Below are positions 24,111-30,662 of a stretch of DNA of 41,169 nt, in pieces (the first letter of the stretch is position 1; each line of letters begins with the position of its first letter). Both the position numbers and the translations under genes were made by a program. The notes under the pieces were generated by a model. That model saw nothing but the letters and a program-made list of their open reading frames with translations, had not been told where the DNA came from and did no database searches. This DNA comes from a virus, in IMG/VR virus record IMGVR_UViG_3300032116_000481, positions 1 to 41,169 of that record. One strand, 5' to 3'.

Positions 24111-24754
24111 GGCGTGTAGCTTTGATTGATTCCAAGCATTGAGCCGGGAACATAGGGTTGTTTCTCCATTGGTTTTTCTGAACGAGCAATCCATTTTTCA
24201 ACGAATGCACGAGTTTTCTTGCGATTAGCATTTGCAGGCTTTGCAAGCCAAGCATCAATTTTCTTGAGTTCTATATCAATATTTACCCAGTCGTATGTTT
24301 TCTTGAGATATTCTACAAATTCTTCAGTTGTCCTTGTGTCTTTATTCTCCTTAGTTCTTTTTTCATTATTATAGTTCTTAGTAGTTGCCGATTTTCCCGA
24401 ATCGGGATTTTCCGTTGTCGGATTTTCCCGAATCGGAGATTCACCAAATGGCGATTCAGTCTGAGGAGCATCAAAAACGAAATACTCCCAGCCTCCCGGT
24501 TCTGCTCCGCAACGAGGTCTGCGCCACACATAGCAAGCCTCTAAAAGCTCTGCCATGCCGCTAGAGACGCTATCGTGACCATCCTTGGAAGCTGTAGCCA
24601 GATGAGAGATATGAACCTCCCAATCTGACGGCAGCGACAAAAGGTAGGACAACAGCCCCTTGGCCTTGAATGACAGCTTATCGCTATGCAGAAACTCGTT
24701 TGGAACTACAGTGAAGTTTGAAGTCCGCTTCTGCCTAAATATATTTTTACTCAT
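24101..24754 (-). CDS. Replication initiator / helix-turn-helix replisome organiser, 217 aa
   Basis: The N-terminus FTVVPNEFLHSDKLSFKAKGLLSYLLSLPSDWEVHISHLATASKDGHDSVSSGMAELLEACYV is the winged-helix pattern of phage replisome organisers. A low-complexity linker (residues 93-125, with ESP, ENP, ENP, GKS steps) follows, and a C-terminal helical part may contact the helicase. The linker DNA holds iteron-like repeats, as in lambda O where the origin lies inside the initiator gene. Its place directly upstream of the helicase supports a loader role. ATGA overlap with the 112-aa gene. Confidence 0.75.
   Translation of the reverse strand: MSKNIFRQKRTSNFTVVPNEFLHSDKLSFKAKGLLSYLLSLPSDWEVHISHLATASKDGHDSVSSGMAELLEACYVWRRPRCGAEPGGWEYFVFDAPQTESPFGESPIRENPTTENPDSGKSATTKNYNNEKRTKENKDTRTTEEFVEYLKKTYDWVNIDIELKKIDAWLAKPANANRKKTRAFVEKWIARSEKPMEKQPYVPGSMLGINQSYTPCL
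24390..24436. repeat. Iteron-like direct repeats inside the initiator gene, possible origin of replication
   Basis: GATTTTCCCGAATCGG occurs at 24390-24405 and identically at 24421-24436. A variant GATTTTCCGTTGTCGG lies between (24406-24421). Each holds a small dyad, CCGA-A-TCGG. The two identical copies start 31 bp apart, which is not a multiple of 3, so they are read in different frames (giving IRENP in one and DSGKS in the other). Identity therefore reflects selection on DNA, not protein. GATTC recurs at 24438 and 24453. Confidence 0.65.
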
Positions 24755-25089
24755 ACAATATCAGCAACAGATTTGCGTGTGTTAAAGCATCCAGCCAGAT
24801 CAGACTCTTGCGCCATGATCTTGCGAGCATAGCAAGCCCGATATTCATTCGGGAGCTTGTAGTCTTCTTGAGCATCAGAGTTGATGTAATACTGCCAGCG
24901 CAATACTTCATACATCATTCCAATGCCAATCTTACGGCTCTTATTTCGCTCCATGACTTGCCTTGTGAGCAATACGAGAGAACGATATACATCAGGATTG
25001 TCTTGATGGAATCGCTCAAACCTAGCTGGAATTGAGTTGTCATCACTCTTATTCTGCATGGAATAGATTAGTTTTTGTATGATATTCAT
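24751..25089 (-). CDS. Conserved phage protein of unknown function, 112 aa
   Basis: The pattern FERFHQDNPDVYRSLVLLTRQVMERNKSRKIGIGMMYEVLRW followed by DYKLPNEYRACYARKIMAQESDLAGCF is shared by many phage early-region proteins, which keep FxxxNPxVY, IGIGMLWEVxRW and N.YR..YAR.......L...F. No reaction is known. It overlaps the initiator gene by 4 bp, so it may serve replication. Confidence 0.7.
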   Translation of the reverse strand: MNIIQKLIYSMQNKSDDNSIPARFERFHQDNPDVYRSLVLLTRQVMERNKSRKIGIGMMYEVLRWQYYINSDAQEDYKLPNEYRACYARKIMAQESDLAGCFNTRKSVADIV

Positions 25090-25265
25090 TTGTATATGTT
25101 TTCTATTTGGTTAAGGATGTCTTCTGCTACGCTTGGTTCAAAGCCAATTTGCTTTTCTTTAATTGCTTTTCTGATTATTTGAATGGCTGCTTCGTGTTTC
25201 TTGATTCTATGTTCAAGAGATTCAATTGTATCTGCGAGTTGTTTTTGGTTTATTATTAGGCTCAT
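25086..25265 (-). CDS. Small coiled-coil protein, 59 aa
   Basis: ATG at 25265 (leader GGAATGAAATAAATATATG) and TGA at 25086-25088 overlapping the next gene's ATG by 3 bp. The product is Ile/Lys/Glu-rich: QLADTIESLEHRIKKHEAAIQIIRKAIKE has a heptad-like spacing. The end EPSVAEDILNQIENIYK is helical. No family is recognised. Confidence 0.6.
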   Translation of the reverse strand: MSLIINQKQLADTIESLEHRIKKHEAAIQIIRKAIKEKQIGFEPSVAEDILNQIENIYK

Positions 25266-25269
25266 ATAT

Positions 25270-25494
25270 TTATTTCATTCCGAATATGGACATTAGATCG
25301 TTTATTGATGCTGATCTTGGTTGAAAACTCTGTCCTGTTTTTTCAACAGACTCATCTTCTCCATCGTAGTATGCTGTATCCCATGTCGTATCGAATAGCT
25401 TACGCAATCCTTTAGCTGACATGGTAACATTGCCATCTCCTTCAAATGAAGGATTCTTCTTAACATATATTCTCCACAATTCATTCTTGGTCAT
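25270..25494 (-). CDS. Hypothetical early protein, 74 aa
   Basis: Start at 25494 (MTKNELWRIYVKKNPSFEG) overlaps the upstream gene by 14 bp; an earlier in-frame start would overlap it fully. The product contains VTMSAKGLRKLFDTTWDTAYYDG, and a C-terminal NDLMSIFGMK that could be a short binding peptide. It resembles small phage proteins starting MTKxELWxIYxxKNPSFEGD in general pattern. Function unknown. Confidence 0.6.
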   Translation of the reverse strand: MTKNELWRIYVKKNPSFEGDGNVTMSAKGLRKLFDTTWDTAYYDGEDESVEKTGQSFQPRSASINDLMSIFGMK

Positions 25495-25798
25495 ATACTT
25501 CTCCTTCGCCGAATGTTTGTTCGATAGCAAAAACAAGATCAATTCTTGCCCACTTCTGTCCATTTTCCTCGCCACAATGCAAACTTGCAATAAAGCCTCC
25601 CGTGCTAACATATTCACCTTTCTTGATAGCCATACGCATAAGACTTCTTGCCTCTCGCCTAATCTCATATTCATCTGGTGGAATCTTGCTATCCTTCCAT
25701 GTCCAATTAAGGTTCTGCATTACTAATTCAATTTTGCGAAAGTCGAACGAATCCATTATTTCATCGACTTGATTGTTTAATACTTCTTTCTTTGTCAT
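25481..25798 (-). CDS. Conserved phage early protein, 105 aa
   Basis: The pattern FDFRKIELVMQNLNWTWKDSKIPPDEYEIRREARSLMRMAIKKGEYVSTGGFIASLHCGEENGQKWARIDLVFAIE fits a recurrent phage family: a V(M)xxLxWTW motif, a helix, STGGF, then a closing strand. Function is unknown. Leader AACAAATAAATATATG without SD. Confidence 0.65.
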   Translation of the reverse strand: MTKKEVLNNQVDEIMDSFDFRKIELVMQNLNWTWKDSKIPPDEYEIRREARSLMRMAIKKGEYVSTGGFIASLHCGEENGQKWARIDLVFAIEQTFGEGEVYDQE

Positions 25799-25824
25799 AT
25801 ATTTATTTGTTAATGTTTTGTTTA

Positions 25825-26172
25825 TTATTGAAATGCCATTAAACGCAGATCAATGCGGTATTTTGGGTATCCAATAGCCTTGAGGCATTTGATCAGCGTT
25901 GTCTTGGGAACTGGATCAGTTTCCTCACGCTCATCAAATTGCAGCCAGTGGTCAAACTCGCTCCATCGTTCACTGACTAGACGATTGCTCCAGAAATCCC
26001 ACCAGACCATGCGAGCAATCTGCCCTTGCGCTCGTTCTGGTAGGCTCTTGATTCGCTCCATCCATTGGGTTGGCTGGAGCTTTTGAAGTGACTTCCATTC
26101 GCGGATCGCTTCTTTTTCAGTGAGTGACATATGATGCCGACTCTTTTGTTTATATCCTGTTCTAATTCTCAT
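25825..26172 (-). CDS. Hypothetical Trp-rich early protein, 115 aa
   Basis: ATG at 26172 overlaps the nuclease stop by 4 bp; an internal ATG at 26130 (MSLTEKEAIREW) is an alternative. The product has seven Trp, with helical KSLPERAQGQIARMVWWDFWSNRLVSERWSEFDHWL and a C-terminal KCLKAIGYPKYRIDLRLMAF. Such Trp-rich short proteins are common in phage replication blocks. No family is recognised. Confidence 0.6.
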   Translation of the reverse strand: MRIRTGYKQKSRHHMSLTEKEAIREWKSLQKLQPTQWMERIKSLPERAQGQIARMVWWDFWSNRLVSERWSEFDHWLQFDEREETDPVPKTTLIKCLKAIGYPKYRIDLRLMAFQ

Positions 26173-27176
26173 TTCTTTGCTTTCTTATCTTCGATAACTT
26201 TGTTAAATCCATCCTTGCGCTTAGCTTCTTCTTCAGCAACTGGAGTGCGATACTTCTCGCACAACTCGCGGAATGTTGATCCGGACATTGTGCCGCCAAG
26301 AGCATCAACCAGATCATCCATTCCCCACTTGCCCTTAATGGCAGCACGGACGATGGACACTCGATCAAAATACTCTGATCCCTTGACGCTGGACAACCTG
26401 AACCCCGGCAGATAATCGCCAGACTCCAGCTTCTTCTTTGCCAAATCCTTGAGTGGCTTGACTAGCTCAGACTCAAATACCTTATTGATTTCAAGGAATC
26501 GAGCGTGTCTTGCTGGGTCGTTGGCGATTTCCTCGCGCAGAACCGCAAGGTTGGCTGACTCCATTATAGCATGGGCTTCTTGGACTGGCTGGACAACGGC
26601 CACACATGAATCCTTCTTGGCGCACCATGAACAATAGCCACAAGCGGATGGTTGCTTGGCTGGATTGCTGTGAGCGTCCAGAATCCGATTAACGATGTTC
26701 TTGGCTTGCTCCAGCGTGAACTTATGCTCCACGATTTCCTTCTGGTCACAGAACACAAGGTAACAAGTCCACTCCTCGCAGAAATGTGACTCCATGTTAC
26801 CCCAAGCGTATGCCCCCATTTGTGCGTAGTAACTCCGCTGGATTCCCGTTTTCAGGTCTAGGCTTGTCTGAATATCTGGAATGCGAACATCTTCTGTTCC
26901 TTCATGTTCAATGCCGGGGGTTTGAACCTTTAGAAGTGCCTCGTCTGATATTATAGGGTTCTTCCCTGCAATCTTGCGGACTTCTTTCAAAGCCCATTTA
27001 AGAGCCTTAATGTCATCCTTGGACAAGTCAACTTCGTTAAGTTCACCTGTAGCCAATGCCTCGCGGAATCGTCCATCGAGCTTGGTTCCTCGTTGTGCGG
27101 CTGGGCCTGCCTCGCCTTGCTTGGACTCATAGCAAGGGCATTCGGCGAGCTTGGGTAGTAGTGAGTGTCTGATCAT
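26169..27176 (-). CDS. RecB/Cas4-like PD-(D/E)XK nuclease with Fe-S-type Cys set, 335 aa
   Basis: The core has AAQRGTKLDGRFREAL (His/Gly helix equivalent), GTEDVRIPD (93-101) and LDLKTG (106-111), giving D96 and D107-x-K109 of the PD-(D/E)XK fold, then YYAQMGAYAWG, the QxxxYAW motif of RecB/Cas4 nucleases. Cysteines C13, C179, C182, C185 and C191 could form the 4Fe-4S clasp found in Cas4 and AddB. The C-terminus (240-335) is helical and basic. It would trim DNA ends to make 3 prime single strands for the Erf annealing protein encoded nearby. Leader TAAATAAATATATG. Confidence 0.8.
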   Translation of the reverse strand: MIRHSLLPKLAECPCYESKQGEAGPAAQRGTKLDGRFREALATGELNEVDLSKDDIKALKWALKEVRKIAGKNPIISDEALLKVQTPGIEHEGTEDVRIPDIQTSLDLKTGIQRSYYAQMGAYAWGNMESHFCEEWTCYLVFCDQKEIVEHKFTLEQAKNIVNRILDAHSNPAKQPSACGYCSWCAKKDSCVAVVQPVQEAHAIMESANLAVLREEIANDPARHARFLEINKVFESELVKPLKDLAKKKLESGDYLPGFRLSSVKGSEYFDRVSIVRAAIKGKWGMDDLVDALGGTMSGSTFRELCEKYRTPVAEEEAKRKDGFNKVIEDKKAKK

Positions 27177-27184
27177 ATATTTAT

Positions 27185-27289
27185 TTAGTTAAGTTTAAGT
27201 GTGATGTATCCGATTACCAGAACGGGAAGAAGTATTTTTGCTGCTTCAAATCCCGCACAGATAAGAAAGAGAGTGTGATCTGGATTCAT
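27185..27289 (-). CDS. Single-span membrane micro-protein, 34 aa
   Basis: ATG at 27289 to TAA at 27185 encodes a hydrophobic peptide (HTLFLICAGFEAAKILLPVLVIGYITL) with short polar ends. It lies directly between the 76-aa gene (1 bp away) and the nuclease leader. Small membrane peptides in phage early regions often inhibit host functions, but nothing here shows a target. Confidence 0.5.
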   Translation of the reverse strand: MNPDHTLFLICAGFEAAKILLPVLVIGYITLKLN

Positions 27290-27520
27290 TTAGTCTGAAT
27301 ATCTCTTGGATTTTCCATTATAAAGGTGCTGACCATCAGTCATGGAGTATTCAAATGAGGAGGTTTGGCCTCCGCATCCGTGAGCGTTGATCAACTCGTT
27401 GACAGTATCATCATGCAACTTCTTGTCGCTGATGATAGTAAACTCAAACCATTCTGTGTTGCCAGAGTCGGACATTGCTGTCCGCTCTCCTTGGAAGTTA
27501 ATAGTATTATTGATTTTCAT
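27290..27520 (-). CDS. Hypothetical protein, 76 aa
   Basis: The product MKINNTINFQGERTAMSDSGNTEWFEFTIISDKKLHDDTVNELINAHGCGGQTSSFEYSMTDG is a short beta-alpha-beta-like sequence ending in a polar tail. A Met at residue 16 gives a possible later start. The stop abuts the next ATG. No family is recognised. Confidence 0.6.
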   Translation of the reverse strand: MKINNTINFQGERTAMSDSGNTEWFEFTIISDKKLHDDTVNELINAHGCGGQTSSFEYSMTDGQHLYNGKSKRYSD

Positions 27521-27653
27521 TAAGTATGTATTTATAGGTTGAAATGTATTGCTTGCAGTATTTCCGCATCAATTCACTTTTGCGATACTTGAAGCAGGTT
27601 TTAATCTCTATAAGCAAGGCTGTTAGTGCAGTAGATTTGTGTTGATATGGCAT
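27507..27653 (-). CDS. Small basic hypothetical protein, 48 aa
   Basis: ATG at 27653 follows the upstream stop (27657) by 3 bp, and the TAA at 27507 lies 14 bp inside the next gene. The product is Lys/Tyr-rich (LLIEIKTCFKYRKSELMRKYCKQYISTYKYI) with two Cys and could be helical and DNA-binding. It fills what would otherwise be the only empty stretch in this part of the operon. No family is recognised. Confidence 0.5.
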   Translation of the reverse strand: MPYQHKSTALTALLIEIKTCFKYRKSELMRKYCKQYISTYKYILNENQ

Positions 27654-27656
27654 GAT

Positions 27657-27833
27657 TCAGTCCCTTGGGTAGCTTTGACCATAGACGCGATTAGGATTTT
27701 GACGGCTCCAGTCATCGTGGAAGTCTCGCGCCTCTTGGAGTGTTTCATGCCATGTTGGTTGATCCTCCATGCGCTTGGGGGAGCGCACGGGTTCATCATT
27801 GTCGTCAATATCGTGATCAGGAAAGCGATCCAT
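27657..27833 (-). CDS. Small acidic/aromatic hypothetical protein, 58 aa
   Basis: ATG at 27833 is 1 bp after the erf stop. The product begins MDRFPDHDIDDNDEPVRSPKRMEDQ and ends DDWSRQNPNRVYGQSYPRD; it is very polar and probably disordered with one short helix (WHETLQEARDFHDDW). Frames opposite it are open but poor. Tight spacing supports it. Function unknown. Confidence 0.5.
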   Translation of the reverse strand: MDRFPDHDIDDNDEPVRSPKRMEDQPTWHETLQEARDFHDDWSRQNPNRVYGQSYPRD

Positions 27834-27834
27834 A

Positions 27835-28515
27835 TTATTTGACTCCTTTCTCTACTGCTTCAACAAACTTTGCCAGCTTGCCAACGATATTCTTGCGGTA
27901 TGTGGCATCCTCGACATCCTTCCAAGTTTGGCCTTCCTTGATCTTGCCCTTGGCGATTAGGAACGCATTCACTTCAGGAACATCTGCGAGTGTAGCCGCA
28001 ACTTCGGGAGTCCACCAATTTGCTTCCCAACTGATTTCTGGCGCATCAACCAATGCAGGTGCTTTCGCATTATTAGCCTCGCCTTGGGCTTCCTTGGGCG
28101 TGTTGGCAACCTTGACCACTGGAGCATCAACCTTTGGCCTTGGACGGCTGGCAGCGTTGCCATCGTCGTCCTCTGGCGCGATTCCACAAGCCGCCATAAG
28201 GGAATATCGGCGGGCATATGTTAGGGCTGACCCGTAGCCTTGCGCGTCTTGCTTGGTAGCTGGAACGCTGAATCGTCCGGCAGATAACCGCTCGCCTGAT
28301 TCGTGGATGAACACAGTTTCCACGGCCACACCTCCCTCGGCATCGTGCGTCTCTTGGATTAGTGCGATTCCATTATTATTAAGACCCTCAATGACAGCCT
28401 CGACACAAGCCGAAAGATCGGCGTATCGGGAACGGAAGTGAGGATTTGTGGATGATTTCAACGCAGGACCGAATTCGCGTTGTGCCTTGACTAGTGCGGA
28501 TGCTATTTCTTTCAT
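27835..28515 (-). CDS. erf: Erf-family single-strand annealing protein, 226 aa
   Basis: The Erf core is clear: EIASALVKAQREFGPALKSSTNPHFRSRYADLSACVEAVIEGLNNNGIALIQE (2-54), a strand pair VAVETVFIHESGERLSAGRFSVPA, and QDAQGYGSALTYARRYSLMAACGIAPEDDDGN (88-119), the GS-A-TYA(R/K)RY motif of the ERF superfamily. A Pro/Ala linker and an acidic-basic helical C-terminal domain follow. Erf anneals complementary single strands in phage recombination and circularisation. Its neighbours SSB, nuclease and resolvase form a full recombination set. Leader AAATAAATATAATG. Confidence 0.9.
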   Translation of the reverse strand: MKEIASALVKAQREFGPALKSSTNPHFRSRYADLSACVEAVIEGLNNNGIALIQETHDAEGGVAVETVFIHESGERLSAGRFSVPATKQDAQGYGSALTYARRYSLMAACGIAPEDDDGNAASRPRPKVDAPVVKVANTPKEAQGEANNAKAPALVDAPEISWEANWWTPEVAATLADVPEVNAFLIAKGKIKEGQTWKDVEDATYRKNIVGKLAKFVEAVEKGVK

Positions 28516-28560
28516 TATATTTATTTATTTTTTATTGGTTTATGTTCTAGGGGGAACAAA

Positions 28561-28767
28561 TTATTTTTCAGCAAGACCCCTTGAAATGGTTGTCTCGCAT
28601 TCTTGCGTCTGAATCTTTTGACCCATGAAATCATGCTCGCAGAGATAAACTTGCTTAATGATTTCGCCAGCAATGTTTTGGGTTGTTAAGCAATCGACAA
28701 TTGTATAAACTGATTTATTTCTTTCGCTACTCCTTGGAATAAATTTTGTTCCTATTGGATATTTCAT
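28561..28767 (-). CDS. Hypothetical early protein, 68 aa
   Basis: The product KYPIGTKFIPRSSERNKSVYTIVDCLTTQNIAGEIIKQVYLCEHDFMGQKIQTQECETTISRGL fits a small SH3-like barrel pattern (GTKFxPR...YTIVD...YLCEHDFMGQ) seen in several phage early proteins. Three Cys are present but without a metal pattern. Function unknown. Confidence 0.6.
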   Translation of the reverse strand: MKYPIGTKFIPRSSERNKSVYTIVDCLTTQNIAGEIIKQVYLCEHDFMGQKIQTQECETTISRGLAEK

Positions 28768-28904
28768 TTTGATAGGTAAAAATAAAGGGTAACGATTATT
28801 ATGTGGGCAAAGAAGATTTTAAGAAGGAAATCCGCTAGGCGTTGCCTGTCTCGTTCCTCCCTTTGCTTTTCCAGTATGTCTTGGATGGTTTTTGCGCGGT
28901 TCAT
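28764..28904 (-). CDS. Small membrane protein with charged N-terminal helix, 46 aa
   Basis: ATG at 28904 overlaps the upstream stop by 1 bp, and the TGA overlaps the next ATG by 3 bp. The first 24 residues are a charged helix (IQDILEKQREERDRQRLADF), then FLLKIFFAHIIIVTLYFYL spans a membrane. The layout (cytosolic coiled coil plus C-terminal span) is that of a tail-anchored peptide. Function unknown. Confidence 0.55.
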   Translation of the reverse strand: MNRAKTIQDILEKQREERDRQRLADFLLKIFFAHIIIVTLYFYLSK

Positions 28905-29050
28905 TATTTTGGTTTCTTGATTCCTTCAAATTCCATATCGGCGATCCCTTGGGCGTCACTGGTATCAAGTCCCTCGTTTTCTAGCTCTTGAACCCTTGCG
29001 ATCCATGCGGAATGCAATGGGCTGTCTTGATGGCATGGCGGGAGGCTCAT
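28904..29050 (-). CDS. Hypothetical protein, 48 aa
   Basis: ATG at 29050 is preferred because it overlaps the upstream TGA in ATGA form; an in-frame ATG at 29086 would lie deep in the upstream gene. The product is SLPPCHQDSPLHSAWIARVQELENEGLDTSDAQGIADMEFEGIKK, with a helical centre. The pattern LENEG(L/M)xxSDAQGIADxE is seen in several phage small proteins. Function unknown. Confidence 0.55.
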   Translation of the reverse strand: MSLPPCHQDSPLHSAWIARVQELENEGLDTSDAQGIADMEFEGIKKPK

Positions 29051-29214
29051 GCTTCCCCTTTCGCCTTGGACAATGCCGATTTGCATTGGTCAATCAAAAG
29101 AGAGTCTTGATCACCGAATGCGTCTACAATGGCTTGCAATGCGTCTTGCATTTCTTGGGATGTTCTTTTAAGGATAGCGAAACGGCTTTTGCGTTTGTGG
29201 CCTGTGGTGTTCAT
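29047..29214 (-). CDS. Hypothetical helical protein, 55 aa
   Basis: ATG at 29214 overlaps the upstream stop (ATGA) and its TGA overlaps the next ATG. The basic N-terminus (GHKRKSRFAILKRTS) is followed by QEMQDALQAIVDAFGDQDSLLIDQCKSALSKAKGE, two short amphipathic helices. It is coupled on both sides, so it is probably real. No family is recognised. Confidence 0.55.
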   Translation of the reverse strand: MNTTGHKRKSRFAILKRTSQEMQDALQAIVDAFGDQDSLLIDQCKSALSKAKGEA

Positions 29215-29483
29215 TTCAAGCCCTCCGATTTCAAGATTGCTGCTTGCGCTATTTCAATGGGAACGCTCGACCCTGTGAAATTTTCGCCTCCTATTGCGAT
29301 ATAATCAGCAAGAAGGAAACGCAAGGCAGAAAGCAAATCAGGAGCTGAAGAGATCAAACGCGCCGCCGCTGGATCAAAGGTTTTTGCATAATGGTTTCCT
29401 TGATTAGTGGTGATGATATAAAAATCCTCCACTTGAGTGACTGATAACGGGAAGGGGCCGGGTGTGTGGTTTGTGGTTTTCAT
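29211..29483 (-). CDS. Conserved phage protein with HTPGP and AxARLISSAPDLL motifs, 90 aa
   Basis: The N-terminus TNHTPGPFPLSV and the middle ARLISSAPDLLSALRFLLADY reproduce the frequent phage pattern HTPGPW...ANARLIAAAPDLLEAL. Families with this pattern are found in early regions of many tailed phages and have no known activity. ATGA overlap with the next gene. Confidence 0.75.
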   Translation of the reverse strand: MKTTNHTPGPFPLSVTQVEDFYIITTNQGNHYAKTFDPAAARLISSAPDLLSALRFLLADYIAIGGENFTGSSVPIEIAQAAILKSEGLK

Positions 29484-29620
29484 TTTCTGATTATTCTTTG
29501 AGTTAGATATTGGTAAGCGCGAATGATGCGGGAAAAATCAGCGTCTGAGATTGGCGCAAGACCTTCCTGCATAGTGTCGCGGAATTTATTGCGAAGGCGA
29601 TTAGTGTTGAAGGTTTGCAT
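29480..29620 (-). CDS. Small hypothetical protein, 46 aa
   Basis: ATG at 29620 lies 4 bp after the upstream stop (leader TAATCCTATG); ATG at 29638 is an alternative. The product MQTFNTNRLRNKFRDTMQEG then DADFSRIIRAYQYLTQRIIR is a basic two-helix protein. It overlaps the next gene by 4 bp. No family is recognised. Confidence 0.5.
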   Translation of the reverse strand: MQTFNTNRLRNKFRDTMQEGLAPISDADFSRIIRAYQYLTQRIIRK

Positions 29621-29624
29621 AGGA

Positions 29625-29939
29625 TTACATTCTTTCATTGCACACGATACGGGAAACGGAGCCGCGCCCGTCCCGATAAAAGGTTTCGAGATCCGCGTGC
29701 AATTCTTGCAAGGTTTCATCTAAGGACTCGCAATCTTCGCGCATGATAAAGCCAGACTCTAAAAAGCCGGCATTACAAGCTGAACCGAAAACGAGCTTGG
29801 TTTCTGTTTCTAATACTTCGAAATACTCCCCGCTTTCAATTTCAAGCGTGCCGAGATTGCCAGCATATCTTATGTCTGATAATTCCCAAGTTTTCATGGT
29901 TTGAAATGGTTTTTGTTTATGGATTAGAAATGTTCGCAT
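29625..29939 (-). CDS. Hypothetical protein, 104 aa
   Basis: The start is 29939, 3 bp after the upstream stop, with an internal ATG at 29897 as an alternative. From residue 15 the product reads KTWELSDIRYAGNLGTLEIESGEYFEVLETETKLVFGSACNAGFLESGFIMREDCESLDETLQELHADLETFYRDG, an alpha/beta pattern with an acidic helix. The protein has a GxFxxxGxI-type loop but no catalytic motif I can name. Confidence 0.6.
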   Translation of the reverse strand: MRTFLIHKQKPFQTMKTWELSDIRYAGNLGTLEIESGEYFEVLETETKLVFGSACNAGFLESGFIMREDCESLDETLQELHADLETFYRDGRGSVSRIVCNERM

Positions 29940-29942
29940 GGA

Positions 29943-30221
29943 TTATTTTTGAAACTGTAGGCCAGAGATAAAAGCCGATAGACGCTCGTAAGCGTCCCGT
30001 GCTGGAATGTGTCCCGCCCATATAGGAGTGGAAACGCCGCCTCCATCATTCACCATTAGATGAACACCGAAACCTCCGTAGCATTGTGAAAGAGAGAAGT
30101 TGCCAATGTTGGCGATTAGCTTCCCGTCTACTTGCTTAGTATAGGGAGTGGCTGGACGGTTGAGGATTGAATTGATTGTTTCAATTCGGGATTGCAGTTG
30201 TTTTTTGGTGATGCGGTTCAT
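29943..30221 (-). CDS. Hypothetical early protein, 92 aa
   Basis: A basic helix (ITKKQLQSRIETINSILNRP) precedes a small beta domain (GNFSLSQCYGGFGVHLMVNDGGGVSTPIWAGHIPARDAYERLSAFISGL). The pattern KxLQxxIxxIN..LNRPxxPYT then YGG..L......GG is frequent among phage proteins of unknown function. It follows the repeat leader CCCAAATAGAAAAACC. Function unknown. Confidence 0.65.
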   Translation of the reverse strand: MNRITKKQLQSRIETINSILNRPATPYTKQVDGKLIANIGNFSLSQCYGGFGVHLMVNDGGGVSTPIWAGHIPARDAYERLSAFISGLQFQK

Positions 30222-30229
30222 TTGATTTG

Positions 30230-30408
30230 GTTTTTCTATTTGGGTTTGGGTTGGGTTTTACTTAGTGAGCTTGTGAAATGCGACGGAAAGCCCGATGCGA
30301 GCGGCGATCATGGCCGCGCACACTAAAGCAAAGTCGAGTGTGCTTTGATCGACTGGAAGGGAGAGAATGTGGTTTATGGTTTGCATTTAGTTTTTCTATT
30401 TGGGTTTG
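30230..30408 (-). repeat. Duplicated 19-bp leader ahead of two early genes
   Basis: GTTTTTCTATTTGGGTTTG is found exactly at 30230-30248 and 30390-30408, each 5 to 9 bp upstream of a leftward start codon (30221 and 30386). A weaker copy lies at about 30665-30684 before the third gene. In the mRNA it reads CAAACCCAAATAGAAAAAC. It contains no SD; it may be a shared translation or regulatory leader or the trace of a duplication. Confidence 0.6.
30258..30386 (-). CDS. Small hydrophobic protein, 42 aa
   Basis: ATG at 30386 follows the duplicated leader. The product QTINHILSLPVDQSTLDFALVCAAMIAARIGLSVAFHKLTK has one moderately hydrophobic helix (FALVCAAMIAARIGLSVAF) that could sit in a membrane. It is flanked by gaps of 36 and 42 bp, and the leader supports it. 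Function unknown. Confidence 0.5.
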   Translation of the reverse strand: MQTINHILSLPVDQSTLDFALVCAAMIAARIGLSVAFHKLTK

Positions 30409-30428
30409 TTCTGAGGGGAACGGGAAGG

Positions 30429-30662
30429 TTAGGCGAAGAGTTGAGGGTGATGACGGAATATCCATTGGCTAGCCGTTTTTTGGATGGCGGCGAAAACCTC
30501 GCGGCCCGATGCGGTATGATATGCAGAGATTGTTCCGCATTCTAAATCTTTGGTGATGGTGAAAACGCCGGATTTAGTCATGCCCTCAATCATGGCTTCA
30601 ATGTGATAATATGGCAGAAGCCCCGAGATGGCTTTTTTCAGTGGTTTGATTTCGGTAGTCAT
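30429..30662 (-). CDS. First gene of the leftward operon, hypothetical, 77 aa
   Basis: ATG at 30662 is chosen because it follows a copy of the AT-rich leader (CGAAAAACCAAATG). The product TTEIKPLKKAISGLLPYYHIEAMIEGMTKSGVFTITKDLECGTISAYHTASGREVFAAIQKTASQWIFRHH has a helix-strand-strand-helix pattern. No family is recognised. As the first early gene it may be expressed at once on infection and could act against the host, which is speculation. Confidence 0.55.
   Translation of the reverse strand: MTTEIKPLKKAISGLLPYYHIEAMIEGMTKSGVFTITKDLECGTISAYHTASGREVFAAIQKTASQWIFRHHPQLFA

Noticed and set aside
27740-28237. Rightward ORF of 165 aa over the erf gene
   Set aside because: Antisense to the Ala/Pro-rich part of a certain Erf gene; Ser/Ala/Thr-rich product without motifs.
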